Below, in pieces: positions 9,301-16,727 of a DNA stretch of 64,000 nt. The notes below the pieces were generated by a model. It had not been told where the DNA came from. It did no database searches and saw only the letters and a program-made list of their open reading frames with translations. Numbering within the stretch: position 1 is the stretch's first letter; each line of letters opens with the position of its first letter. Made by a program: the position numbers and the translations under genes. This stretch comes from JABDQA01 sp963824415 (GTDB taxonomy: Bacteria > Desulfobacterota > Desulfobulbia > Desulfobulbales > Desulfocapsaceae): positions 372,001-436,000 of the forward strand of contig CAWGPM010000002.1 of the NCBI GenBank assembly GCA_963824415.1, in the 5' to 3' direction.

Positions 9301-11229
9301 AAGCCCGACATGAAGCGCTTCGGCCCTGCCAACTCCGCCGATTAGATCGGTAAGCAGCCGGAACTGATCATCGACATAGTTCCAGTCGATACGCTCGGGG
9401 GTATCCCACGGGGTACCCCAGGAGGAACGTGCGTCGGCGATGGTGGTCAAGGTGACGCCGATGTAGCCGGCCAGCGAGCTGACCTCACCGCCGAGAAATG
9501 GCTGATCAAGAAAATAGGAATCCCAGGTCCGTGTGCCGCTGGGCCTGAGCGAGTTGATATAACGGGCCGAACCGTAATTGGCCGAAGCTGTGGTTTCAAA
9601 CACCTCGGCGATGGTGCTGAACATGCTGACCCTGTTGATGCGCGGCCGCAGACGGTAAAGCCAGCCCCGATGAAACCCGCCGATGCCTTCACCGTGACTC
9701 GACAGGTGCAGCGACAGGATGGCGCCGATGGTATAGTCGCGGGTAATCTTTCTGAAATCCAGGGCCGAATCAAGGGCCTGCAGCTGGCCGGTGAAATCTT
9801 CGATATCGGCTTTCTGGGTCCTTTCCACAATGGGCAGGAGCTTCTCCAGGAGTTCGCCTTCGCTCTGGGGCAGGTCATGAAACGAGGTGGCCCAGCCCAA
9901 TCTTCTCAAGGCGAAGCGCTGCGCGGCCAGCGAGTCGATCAACTCCTTGTCGGCGGCGCTCTTCTGGTCCATGCGCAGTTGTATGAGCTCTTTGGAAATC
10001 TGATCGATCGCAAAACGCAGATCGTTTTCGATGGCTGCGGCCAGGAACTGATCCCGTTCGAGGTCCTGGGCGAGCGGAAAGGTGAGCTCGCTGATCAGGG
10101 TCAGGGTCTCTTCGGCTCTGGTTACGCGCTTTTTCAGTTCCCGTCGCTGGTCGCGCAGGTTTTTGGTGCGCTCTTGCATGCTCCAGATCAACTCCCGCAT
10201 GCCGTGCAGGGACTGGGCGTGCCCGCTGGTGGCAACGAGCAGCAGCGATCTCGGTGGCGGGCGGGCGGCGAAATGTTCGGCCAGTTTGAGCAGGCTGGCG
10301 ATTGAGACGCTCTCGTCGGCGCCGGGTGAACGTCCCCTCACGTAGGCCGTGGAATCGTAGAACGCTTCGATGATGACCAGCTCTTCGGCCAGCTCCGGAT
10401 CGGCGCCTTCAATGATGCAGTAGATGTTTTTTTCGGTGGCATTGCGCCAGACAGTTTGCGAGCTGATGGCGGCTTGATCGCTGACCAGGCCATCGACCAT
10501 GGTGGTATAGTCGCCGAACAGTTCACGGGCCTGAGCTTCCTCCATCCAGAAGCACGGAAACTGCAATGGCGAGAGCTCTTCTTTTTCCCGGAAAAAGCTG
10601 TTGACGCGGGTTACCCCCCGATCAACGAAAATAACCGCTGAAGCCCCAAGCGAGGCTGCGGTCAGCCAACTGCGGCCCGAATTGAAATCCATCAGCAGGA
10701 TTGCCTTTTCGATCAGCTTCTGGTCGAGTTCCTGCAGACTGCCGCTGCCGACCCAGTAGAGGGGACCCTGCAGGCTGCCGTCGGTGGTCTGCGGGGTCAC
10801 CGCATTGTTCAGCAAGGGCTGCAGATCAGTGCTCCGGCCGTCCACCGTGATAGACGCATGGATACGTTTACGAACGGGGACCTGAAAGCGATAGGTCTGC
10901 GGTGAGAGCCCCAGAGTCTCGAAATATTCAGAGATGTATGCTGCGGCCTGCTCGCTGCCCGCGCTGCCGCTGCTGCGGTCTTCGTATCGGCTCAACTCGG
11001 TGATGATCGGTTCGAGTGTGCGCTCGCCGGCCAGCGTGCTCTTTGGCAACAAGGCGGGCAGGCCGAGCAGCACTAGAGTCAGCAGAAGAAAAATTGGCCG
11101 ACTATGAGGCCGGCAAGATAAAAAGCAACCAGGCGAAATACTAAGCTTGGCAGGGCGCGACCGGAAAGAAAGAAGCCCGGCAGGAACTTCGCCGAACCAG
11201 GTTCGGGCGGTGGGGGTCGTGGTGTGCAT
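6316..11229 (-). CDS. Giant FtsX-like ABC permease with N-terminal degenerate M28 peptidase domain
   Basis: 1637 residues. A signal-anchor lies at about 46-62, then a periplasmic region to about 928. Residues 70-350 have the M28 aminopeptidase layout (aspartate segment at 290-292, PGADES at 302-307). However, the expected first zinc ligand His is Phe290 (AFYDS), and the usual catalytic Glu-Glu segment reads SGHAQ (335-339), so it is probably catalytically dead. A charged, coiled-coil-prone stretch spans 351-440. Helices lie at 930-948, 962-979, 988-1011 and 1056-1074. A second periplasmic domain is followed by the FtsX/MacB core, with ERKNEIGIYTSVGL at 1367-1380 and helices at about 1343-1363, 1387-1410 and 1430-1450. 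A cytoplasmic tail of about 165 residues ends the protein. Its ATPase is almost certainly the product of the gene 14 bases upstream. Confidence 0.88.
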   Translation of the reverse strand: MHTTTPTARTWFGEVPAGLLSFRSRPAKLSISPGCFLSCRPHSRPIFLLLTLVLLGLPALLPKSTLAGERTLEPIITELSRYEDRSSGSAGSEQAAAYISEYFETLGLSPQTYRFQVPVRKRIHASITVDGRSTDLQPLLNNAVTPQTTDGSLQGPLYWVGSGSLQELDQKLIEKAILLMDFNSGRSWLTAASLGASAVIFVDRGVTRVNSFFREKEELSPLQFPCFWMEEAQARELFGDYTTMVDGLVSDQAAISSQTVWRNATEKNIYCIIEGADPELAEELVIIEAFYDSTAYVRGRSPGADESVSIASLLKLAEHFAARPPPRSLLLVATSGHAQSLHGMRELIWSMQERTKNLRDQRRELKKRVTRAEETLTLISELTFPLAQDLERDQFLAAAIENDLRFAIDQISKELIQLRMDQKSAADKELIDSLAAQRFALRRLGWATSFHDLPQSEGELLEKLLPIVERTQKADIEDFTGQLQALDSALDFRKITRDYTIGAILSLHLSSHGEGIGGFHRGWLYRLRPRINRVSMFSTIAEVFETTASANYGSARYINSLRPSGTRTWDSYFLDQPFLGGEVSSLAGYIGVTLTTIADARSSWGTPWDTPERIDWNYVDDQFRLLTDLIGGVGRAEALHVGLFPRNGFSSVSGISNLLLQGELFANYPTSDAVLLSYQGIAKLYGWVNRDGTFIYKGIADKKNVFDKLIIEGYRFDEQTGKAVWAIDKKETTKDNYRVKMQRRAMKTRLVMFACDETTIFDLLEPRSLNHMTKLYLFDGRRDAPPQRYWYSRIDTRESIISSIYLETGSRLKLTLSDNVLTRKLILSNASQEKPLGTGYPTAEYPKIINTIYRSAQDAWWLLTPRILNLESHGIFDDRISSLEDRGLTALAASVGHLAELNYTDFREAAGESLALAARVYTQIEKTQKDVLFGVLFYIALFVPFAFCMERFLFGYANIYKRITAFCLILVALIAIIYNVHPAFELAYSPMVVILAFFIIGLSLMVTLIIFFRFEEEMILLQRHASHMSAAEISRWKAFVAAFFLGVSNLRRRRIRTILTCSTLVILTFTIMSFTTVKSSLQENRMFFNDEAPYHGLLLKKLNWQSMPPQAIEILESSMQNLSRSAPRIWLEAADPTRSVHVPLRHEQRRADLQGLVGLNHFEAEITGLDQLLSAGRWFEQDDYQAIIISESTASELGVSPGEKSFIELAGTRFKLIGTFKGEELDRAFDLDGEPLTPVTFPEDRSGDMSDIEFESIESGDDIRVFQGRYTHIPGSLTAFIPADTLLAMGGVLKGIAFRPDQDIDISAVASTLVDRFSLAIFSGDADGIWLYNISDTIAYSGVPNIIIPLLISILIVLNTMISSVYERKNEIGIYTSVGLAPSHVGFLFVAEAMALAVISVVLGYLLAQVLAAFLAGTTFWEGITVNYSSMAGVAAMLLVIAVVLISVIYPSRVAARIAIPDVNRSFELPKPVDDTISVNLPFFMKHEEHASIGGFLYNYFVGHQDISHGRFSTGRVDLLFACGDVDEIQQVIRDHSDPSSYHCVHLQARVWLAPFDFGIMQRVDIQFCPAADNTQYLEIKLIILRESGEKAQWLRINKMFIHELRKQLLIWRSMETSVHEQLSGEFREISEQQAMA

Positions 11230-11243
11230 CGCTAAACGCCGCC

Positions 11244-11969
11244 TTATTCGAGTCCGCCTGTTCTGATCTCGAGCTCGTCGCGATCCTGGATCTTTTCAAC
11301 TCTGCCATCGCGGATCCAGATCACCTGGTCGGAGACGTTGAGCATTTTGTAGTCATGGGTTGCAGAAATAACGGTCACCTTGCGTTCGCTGCTCAGTTCC
11401 TTGAGCAAATCGATGATGTCTTCGCCGGTTTTGAGATCGAGGTTGCCGGTGGGTTCGTCGGCCAATACGATTGCTGGACTGTTGGCCAGCGCCCGGGCAA
11501 CCGCGACACGCTGCTGCTGACCGCCGGAGAGCTCGGTCGGCTTGTGTGCGTGCCGGCCGTCCAGGCCGACCTGCTTGAGCAGGCCCATGCCTTGCTCGAT
11601 CGCATCATCGTTAGACATGCCGGCGAAGGTCATCGGCAGGGTCACATTCTCCAAGGCCGTCATCACCGGTATCAGGTTGAAGGTCTGAAAAATATAGCCG
11701 ATTTTCCGGCAGCGCAGCCAGGCCAGTTCATAGGCGTCGAGCTGGGCGATATCGACCTCATCGATGAAGACCTTGCCCGAGGTCGGTTTGTCGAGCCCGC
11801 CGATCATGTTGAACAGCGTCGATTTTCCCGAACCCGACGGTCCCATGATCGAGAGATATTTACCCTCTTCGATCTCAAGATCGATGCCTTTGAGCACCTC
11901 GACCACGATCTTGCCGAGATCGAAATTTTTGGTTACCCCGCTCACCCTGACGATAATTTTTTCAGCCAT
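11244..11969 (-). CDS. ABC transporter ATPase, LolD/MacB-like
   Basis: A 241-residue cytoplasmic ATPase of the family serving FtsX-type permeases (LolD, MacB, FtsE). It shows Walker A GPSGSGKST at about 43-51, Q-loop YIFQTFNLIPVMTALENV, signature LSGGQQQRVAVARAL, Walker B IVLADEPTGNLD and the switch His in SATHDYKM. The length is typical. The gene lies between a miniature FtsX permease (38 bases upstream) and the giant FtsX fusion (14 bases downstream). The obvious complex is one ATPase dimer with one copy of each permease, as in LolCDE. Such complexes drive lipoprotein or substrate release at the periplasmic face rather than uptake. Confidence 0.95.
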   Translation of the reverse strand: MAEKIIVRVSGVTKNFDLGKIVVEVLKGIDLEIEEGKYLSIMGPSGSGKSTLFNMIGGLDKPTSGKVFIDEVDIAQLDAYELAWLRCRKIGYIFQTFNLIPVMTALENVTLPMTFAGMSNDDAIEQGMGLLKQVGLDGRHAHKPTELSGGQQQRVAVARALANSPAIVLADEPTGNLDLKTGEDIIDLLKELSSERKVTVISATHDYKMLNVSDQVIWIRDGRVEKIQDRDELEIRTGGLE

Positions 11970-12007
11970 GATTCGCTATCCGTATTCCGCTATTTCTTTG
12001 GATATCT

Positions 12008-12658
12008 TTATTGTTCCTGCCTCATTGCTTCGACCGGTTGCATCCGGGCGGCAATGATAGCCGGGTAAATTACCCCGAGCAGACTCAGACTTGTTCCCAC
12101 AACTACTGAAATGATCACCGTCAACGCGATTGCCGGCCAGGGGAAAGAGGAAAACACCAGGACGCCCAGATCCAGAGACGAGGAAAGCGTCGCTCCGATC
12201 ACCCCGAGGACGGCGCCCGTCAGCGAACCGGCCAAACCCTGCATCAATGCTTCCAGAACAAAAAGGCGCACGACGAAGCGATCCAGCGCGCCCAGACACT
12301 TCATCGTGCCGATTTCCCGGAACCGTTCGGTGACCGACATGAGCTGGGCGTTGATGATGCCGACGATACAGACCAGCAGCGAGAGGGTGACGATCCAGCG
12401 CTGTTTGGCCGAAGTGGCAATGGATTCGGCCCCGGGCACGATATCGTAACCCGCCTTGACCAGAACCTGTATGGCGTCGATATCGCCGGTGGCGAGCACG
12501 GCCTGAGCCAGATCGTTGCTGGCCCTCATATAGCAGAGGAAGGCGACGGCCAGGACCAGACTCATGGTGGTAACCAGCGATCTGAAAAAGCGTACGCGGA
12601 TCGACTGGAAGGCTATTTCCAGCGATTTTTTAAATGGTAGTGCTATCAGACGCTTCAT
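12008..12658 (-). CDS. Miniature FtsX-like ABC permease
   Basis: An FtsX/LolE-type permease of only about 216 residues; family members are normally near 400. After KKSLEIAFQSIRVRFFRS and one helix, the large periplasmic MacB-type domain is replaced by about 60 residues. The three C-terminal helices with the coupling motif RFREIGTMKCLGA then follow, and the tail MQPVEAMRQ is typical. The start chosen is ATG 12658, with GGA about nine bases upstream. An in-frame TTG at 12691 would add 11 residues but has no visible ribosome site. It is the first gene of the operon running to 1 and is probably the partner of the giant FtsX fusion. Confidence 0.85.
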   Translation of the reverse strand: MKRLIALPFKKSLEIAFQSIRVRFFRSLVTTMSLVLAVAFLCYMRASNDLAQAVLATGDIDAIQVLVKAGYDIVPGAESIATSAKQRWIVTLSLLVCIVGIINAQLMSVTERFREIGTMKCLGALDRFVVRLFVLEALMQGLAGSLTGAVLGVIGATLSSSLDLGVLVFSSFPWPAIALTVIISVVVGTSLSLLGVIYPAIIAARMQPVEAMRQEQ

Positions 12659-12734
12659 CACTGATTCCGAAAATCTCAAGTCCTGGCGCAAGCACAGGCT
12701 TCGAGCAAAGGGTGTGAGAGAGAAGATCTGGTAA

Positions 12735-12764
12735 ATACTATCCCCATAACCTGAATATTGTCAA
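12735..12764 (-). promoter_or_regulatory. Candidate sigma70 promoter of the FtsX/OPT/ABC operon
   Basis: On the minus strand a perfect -35 TTGACA (12759-12764) is followed after 18 bases by TAGTAT (12735-12740, 4 of 6 matches). Transcription would begin near 12728, about 70 bases before the ATG at 12658. The position directly upstream of the first gene supports it, but it is a prediction from sequence alone. Confidence 0.5.
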
Positions 12765-12830
12765 TGCCAATTCAATGCAATCAGCACTGGTATGAGGTGA
12801 AAGCACTCATCAGCAAAGCTCTGGTTTGGT

Positions 12831-13640
12831 TCAGGTTTTGCTCAGAAAATCGTTAAAAGTGACGGTTTTGAGCCGCGGGGTGCGGGTGATATAGCGCAAC
12901 AGCCCGTCGAGCATGGCAAAGGCCGCCTCGTTCATGCACTGATGGTGAAGCATGATACCGATGTGTTCGCCAGCCGCGGCCTGGCTGAATTCAGCGGCCA
13001 GCCCGTTCAGACATGCAGCAGGGTCGGTTTCCCTGCGGGTGTGCAGGTCGACGTTTATGCAATAGTCAGCGGGAGCCACACGTTTCGGTGCAGATCTTGA
13101 GCATGGCCCGCGACCGGCGCTGGTGGAGACACCCTGAAACCCCAGTTCTTTGAGCAGCGCCAGCGTTGCCTCCGAGCAGCGATTCCAGGGCGGGGTAAAA
13201 AAGGGCTGCAGATCCCCGCCGATAATCGCACTCAGCCGTGCCTTGCCGCGGCTCAGGTCACGCCTGATGCAGGCTGCCGGCCGGGTCGGGCCGAATTCAC
13301 ATTTTTTTCCAGCGGGTTCATGGTTGGCATGGCGCCAGCCGTGCTGATGCCAGCACCAGAGCGGCGATGATACCTCCCAGTGGGCCTGGAAAACTGCCCA
13401 GCGGCTCCGGGTCAGCCAGGCGGGGACGACTGCCAGACAGAGCGGCACCTGGTGGCGATCGAACAAAGACATCAGCCGGTTGAACGATGTTGAATAGACG
13501 CCGATATCATCGGCCCGGAAAAACACGGGCAGCGGCTGGTCTGAATTTATGTCGGCCAGCGCCTCTTCCAGCGCGTCTTCGAGCCTGTGCAGCATGTCGT
13601 CATGGTAGTGCAGGTAGAGCCTGGCGGGGGTCTGGTTCAT
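12831..13640 (-). CDS. Polysaccharide deacetylase (NodB-like)
   Basis: 269 residues of the NodB-homology fold (carbohydrate esterase 4), which removes N- or O-acetyl groups from glycans using a divalent metal. Visible motifs are FRADDIG at 41-47 (catalytic and metal Asp pair), the metal histidines in HGWRH (100-104), the FTPPWNR loop and a late MLHHQ motif. There is no signal peptide, so it may act on a cytoplasmic glycan precursor, unlike the secreted chitooligosaccharide deacetylases. Its ATG overlaps the stop of the upstream glycosyltransferase by four bases. It is the last gene of the 17956-12831 operon. Confidence 0.88.
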   Translation of the reverse strand: MNQTPARLYLHYHDDMLHRLEDALEEALADINSDQPLPVFFRADDIGVYSTSFNRLMSLFDRHQVPLCLAVVPAWLTRSRWAVFQAHWEVSSPLWCWHQHGWRHANHEPAGKKCEFGPTRPAACIRRDLSRGKARLSAIIGGDLQPFFTPPWNRCSEATLALLKELGFQGVSTSAGRGPCSRSAPKRVAPADYCINVDLHTRRETDPAACLNGLAAEFSQAAAGEHIGIMLHHQCMNEAAFAMLDGLLRYITRTPRLKTVTFNDFLSKT

Positions 13641-14794
13641 GGCTTCGGGTTTGGGCTCAAGGTCTCGATATAGGCAAGGGTTCCAGCGGCCCCGTTCAGG
13701 TCGATGTCTGTGCTGAACCTCGGCAGCATCAATTGCCTGCGGATTGCTGGGGCCAGGCGGTCGGCCGCAAGGGCTTCATGATCCAGCAAGCCGATCGGTA
13801 CCCGCTGGATCAGTTTTTCGACCCGGCGGCGCTGCTCGAGATTCTGTTCAAAGGGCAGCATCAGCGCGGGCACTCCGGCGGCCAGCGTATTCATGCAGGT
13901 GTTGTAGCCGGCCATCGAAATGGACAGATCGGCCGCGGCCAGCCAGTCGACAAAACGCTTTGAAAAGCGGCTCACATGCACCCGTTTGTTCTGGCGAGCC
14001 TTCAGCCTGGAGACGATTTCCGGCGGGCAGTAGGGCCCGCTGAAGAGCCGGGCCTGCCAGACTGGTTCGGCCTCGAGCAGCTCCAGTCCATTGACAACGG
14101 CTTCGAGCAGTTCTCCCCCGACGCTGCCGCTGCCGATACTTGCCACGATCAGCTTCTGTTCATCAGAGAGGCCGATTTCCCTCCGCACACGCTGCCGGGC
14201 TCCCGGGGCCGGTTCAGGGGAAATAAAACCGGTGTAGTGGATCGGAATGTGCACCTGATCGATAAGCGAGAATGTTTCTTGGAGGCCGACCAGTCTTGGG
14301 TCGGCATGGACCAGTACCGCATCGAAGTATTTGTTGAGGATGTCTGCGGCGCGTCTTTCGTGGCGCTGCTGCCCTTCTTGTTTCTCCACCAGGATGTCAC
14401 GCAGGCTGCACAGGATCGTGGTAGCGCTGCGCCTGGCTGTATCGAGCAAAGGATCGAGCTCGAACCTGAAGGCCTTGCGGCCGAACGGGTAAAGCTCGAC
14501 GATCAGTCGTTCGGGCTTAACGGTTTTGATAAATGACTGAAGCTGGCGGGTGCGGGCCTCCTGGACTTCTTCAAGTGATAAACCCGGATCACAGCTCTGG
14601 AGATGGCTGAAGCTTTGATCCATCATCAGGCCGGGAAGCTGCAGAACCGCAAACGGCTCCCCGGAGAGCGCCAGCGCCGGCCCGCCGACGATCATGGTCA
14701 CCTGGTGCGCCCGGCTGCAGGCCCGGCATATCTCAAGGCTGCGATGCACATGGCCGATCCCCAACACATGCTGACAATAATATGCAATCTTCAT
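13637..14794 (-). CDS. GT-B glycosyltransferase (MurG/GT28-like)
   Basis: 385 residues with the two-Rossmann GT-B layout. The N-terminal acceptor-side motif is HVLGIGHVHRSLEICRA (9-25). In the C-terminal half, the nucleotide-sugar loop VASIGSGSVGGELL and the DLSISMAGYNTCMNTLAAG segment resemble MurG-type donor binding. The ATG at 14794 overlaps the phosphatase stop by four bases, and its own stop overlaps the deacetylase start. It is similar in design to the 16724-17956 enzyme, which suggests two successive sugar transfers. Donor and acceptor are unknown. It is too divergent from MurG to be the peptidoglycan enzyme. Confidence 0.82.
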   Translation of the reverse strand: MKIAYYCQHVLGIGHVHRSLEICRACSRAHQVTMIVGGPALALSGEPFAVLQLPGLMMDQSFSHLQSCDPGLSLEEVQEARTRQLQSFIKTVKPERLIVELYPFGRKAFRFELDPLLDTARRSATTILCSLRDILVEKQEGQQRHERRAADILNKYFDAVLVHADPRLVGLQETFSLIDQVHIPIHYTGFISPEPAPGARQRVRREIGLSDEQKLIVASIGSGSVGGELLEAVVNGLELLEAEPVWQARLFSGPYCPPEIVSRLKARQNKRVHVSRFSKRFVDWLAAADLSISMAGYNTCMNTLAAGVPALMLPFEQNLEQRRRVEKLIQRVPIGLLDHEALAADRLAPAIRRQLMLPRFSTDIDLNGAAGTLAYIETLSPNPKP

Positions 14795-15432
14795 CGATTA
14801 TCCGGCAGCGCGAGGTTGTAGCATCCCCGCCCGAAGGCGCTATCGCAGCCAATGATGATATGCAGTCGGTTGTTGTCGAGCAGGCTCGCTTCGCCGGGGA
14901 GATAGTCTCGCTTTTCGATATGGTAGATCAGTGCTTTAATGACCCCTAGATGCGAGACGAGCAGAGTGGAGGTGGCGGGATATGTATGGGACAGTCGCTG
15001 CAGTGCTGCCAGAACCCGGGTGCGGACCTCGGCGCGGCTTTCACCCCGGGGCGGGCGAAAAGACCAGCCGCGCTCGATCTGAGCGGGAAGCTCACCTGGG
15101 AATGCCGCATTGATTTCTGAGATGTTCAAGCCCTCCCAGAGCCCCCAGTCCATTTCCCGTAATTCGTAATCCTCTTCAAGCGGCAGGCGCAGGTATTCGT
15201 TGATGATTTGTGCCGATCTGAGAGCCCGGGGAGCGGGGCTGCAGACGATTCTTTCCCAGCAGCCGAAGGCGCCGGTTCCAGCCAGGTGGGCGCCCCAGCC
15301 CCGGCAGTCCTGGATGCCCTGTTTGGTCAGTTCCGAGTCTGCCCGGCCCTGAATCCGCTTCTGCCGGTTCCAGGTGGTCTGGCCGTGTCGAAGCAGCCCG
15401 AACCTGGGGGCAGATAAAGCATGCTGGTTCAT
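14791..15432 (-). CDS. Histidine phosphatase family protein
   Basis: 213 residues of the phosphoglycerate-mutase-like (branch 1) fold. LLRHGQTTWN (13-22) carries the phospho-accepting His in its RHG motif. ELREMDWGLWEG holds the usual acid segment, PRGES follows, and the second catalytic His is in VSHLGVIKAL. The family includes alpha-ribazole phosphatase and sugar-phosphate phosphatases. The setting between glycosyltransferases makes a sugar-phosphate substrate plausible, but this is inference. It is coupled by a four-base overlap to the gene at 14794 and lies 20 bases after the GT4 gene. Confidence 0.88.
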   Translation of the reverse strand: MNQHALSAPRFGLLRHGQTTWNRQKRIQGRADSELTKQGIQDCRGWGAHLAGTGAFGCWERIVCSPAPRALRSAQIINEYLRLPLEEDYELREMDWGLWEGLNISEINAAFPGELPAQIERGWSFRPPRGESRAEVRTRVLAALQRLSHTYPATSTLLVSHLGVIKALIYHIEKRDYLPGEASLLDNNRLHIIIGCDSAFGRGCYNLALPDNR

Positions 15433-15452
15433 GGCGCTACCCTGCGAAGCTC

Positions 15453-16727
15453 TCAGTTTTCCGCCGCACCCTTTCTGCGCAGGTCCGGGTTGGCGGCGCT
15501 GAACATATCTGCCAGTCTGAGGATCAGCCGGCTGTTGTCAAAGTGTTCGTGGACCAGGCGACGTCCATTTTCTATCACTGTTTGGCGGAGCTCGACATTT
15601 GTCAACAGCTCGATAATTGCGCCGGCCAGGGCCCGGTTGTCTTTTTCGGCAACGCTGAGCCCGGTTTTGCGATCGATCAGAATTTCAGGTATAGCCGAGA
15701 CCCTGGTCGCCGCCGCAGGCACACCCATGGCCAGACTTTCGACCAGCACATTGGGAATGCCGTCACGATCGCCGCTCCTGGCGATTTCACAGCCCAGAAT
15801 AAAGAGATCGCTCTGCCTGAACTGATCGAGCACCTCCTGATGGGTCCTGGTACCGAGCCAGGTGCAGCGGTCCTGCAGGCCAAGCGATTTGATCAAGGCC
15901 AGGATCTTGTCCCGGTCATCGCCGTCCCCGATCAGTACATGGTGGTAATCGATTCCCCGGGAGGCCAGTTCTCTGAGGGCCTGGTAGACGGTGGGCAGTC
16001 CTTTCTTCTCCGTGAGCCGGGCCACACTCAGCAATTTATATGGCGGCTGGGGCGCGGTTCTGACCTCGTCGTTGGTGAAAAGACTCAGATCGATCCCGTG
16101 ATAGAGGCAGTGGATCGGGGTCGAACCGCTGCCCCCCAGAGACTCGAGGTATTCTTGATTGTGTCTGGTGCAGGTCGCCACAAAAACTGCCCGCTCGATT
16201 TTTTCGCGAAGCTGGTCAGGATCGGAGGTGTAGATATCTTTGGCGTGGGCGGTAAAGCTGAACGGCAGGCCACAGAGTTCTGCGCCGAACATGGTGACCG
16301 AGGTTGGCGAATGGGCGAAATGGCCGTGCAGATGTGCGATGGAAGGCTCACGCAGAAGAAATTTCCAGCTCAAATAACCGGCCTGGAACAGATGCTTGAA
16401 GGTGGCGGTTTTTCGTGTCCTGCGAAAACGTACCGCTGCCATTGACAGGGCGCGGCGGTAGGGGCCGGGCCGGGCCGCCGCACAGAAAATATTGGGCCCG
16501 ATGAGGCGGGGCAACTCAAGCAGCAGTTCGGTGGGCAGGTAGTCGACCCGGGCCTTGATCTTTTTGACCGACTCATGGCAGAAATCCTCGCGGCCTCGGC
16601 GCATTGGAAAAAGCCTTAGCGAAAAGCCGAGCCGCTCCAGCAGCAAGATCTCGTTGGAAATAAAGGTCTCTGAGATTCGCGGATAGCCCTTGAGAATATA
16701 GGCAAGAGTGGGCCTGGCCTGGCTCAT
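15453..16727 (-). CDS. Glycosyltransferase family 4
   Basis: 424 residues, GT-B fold. The N-terminal YILKGYPRISETFISNEI resembles colanic-acid/WcaL-type GT4 enzymes. HLHGHFAHSPTSV is followed by the donor-domain hallmark LLSVARLTEKKGLPTVYQAL. The acidic pair region reads IARSGDRDGIPNVLVE, a variant of the EX7E motif of retaining GT4 enzymes. It acts in the cytoplasm on a lipid-linked or soluble acceptor using a nucleotide sugar. The start overlaps the upstream GT by four bases. This is probably the middle step of the surface-glycan operon; the exact sugar is unknown. Confidence 0.88.
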   Translation of the reverse strand: MSQARPTLAYILKGYPRISETFISNEILLLERLGFSLRLFPMRRGREDFCHESVKKIKARVDYLPTELLLELPRLIGPNIFCAAARPGPYRRALSMAAVRFRRTRKTATFKHLFQAGYLSWKFLLREPSIAHLHGHFAHSPTSVTMFGAELCGLPFSFTAHAKDIYTSDPDQLREKIERAVFVATCTRHNQEYLESLGGSGSTPIHCLYHGIDLSLFTNDEVRTAPQPPYKLLSVARLTEKKGLPTVYQALRELASRGIDYHHVLIGDGDDRDKILALIKSLGLQDRCTWLGTRTHQEVLDQFRQSDLFILGCEIARSGDRDGIPNVLVESLAMGVPAAATRVSAIPEILIDRKTGLSVAEKDNRALAGAIIELLTNVELRQTVIENGRRLVHEHFDNSRLILRLADMFSAANPDLRRKGAAEN

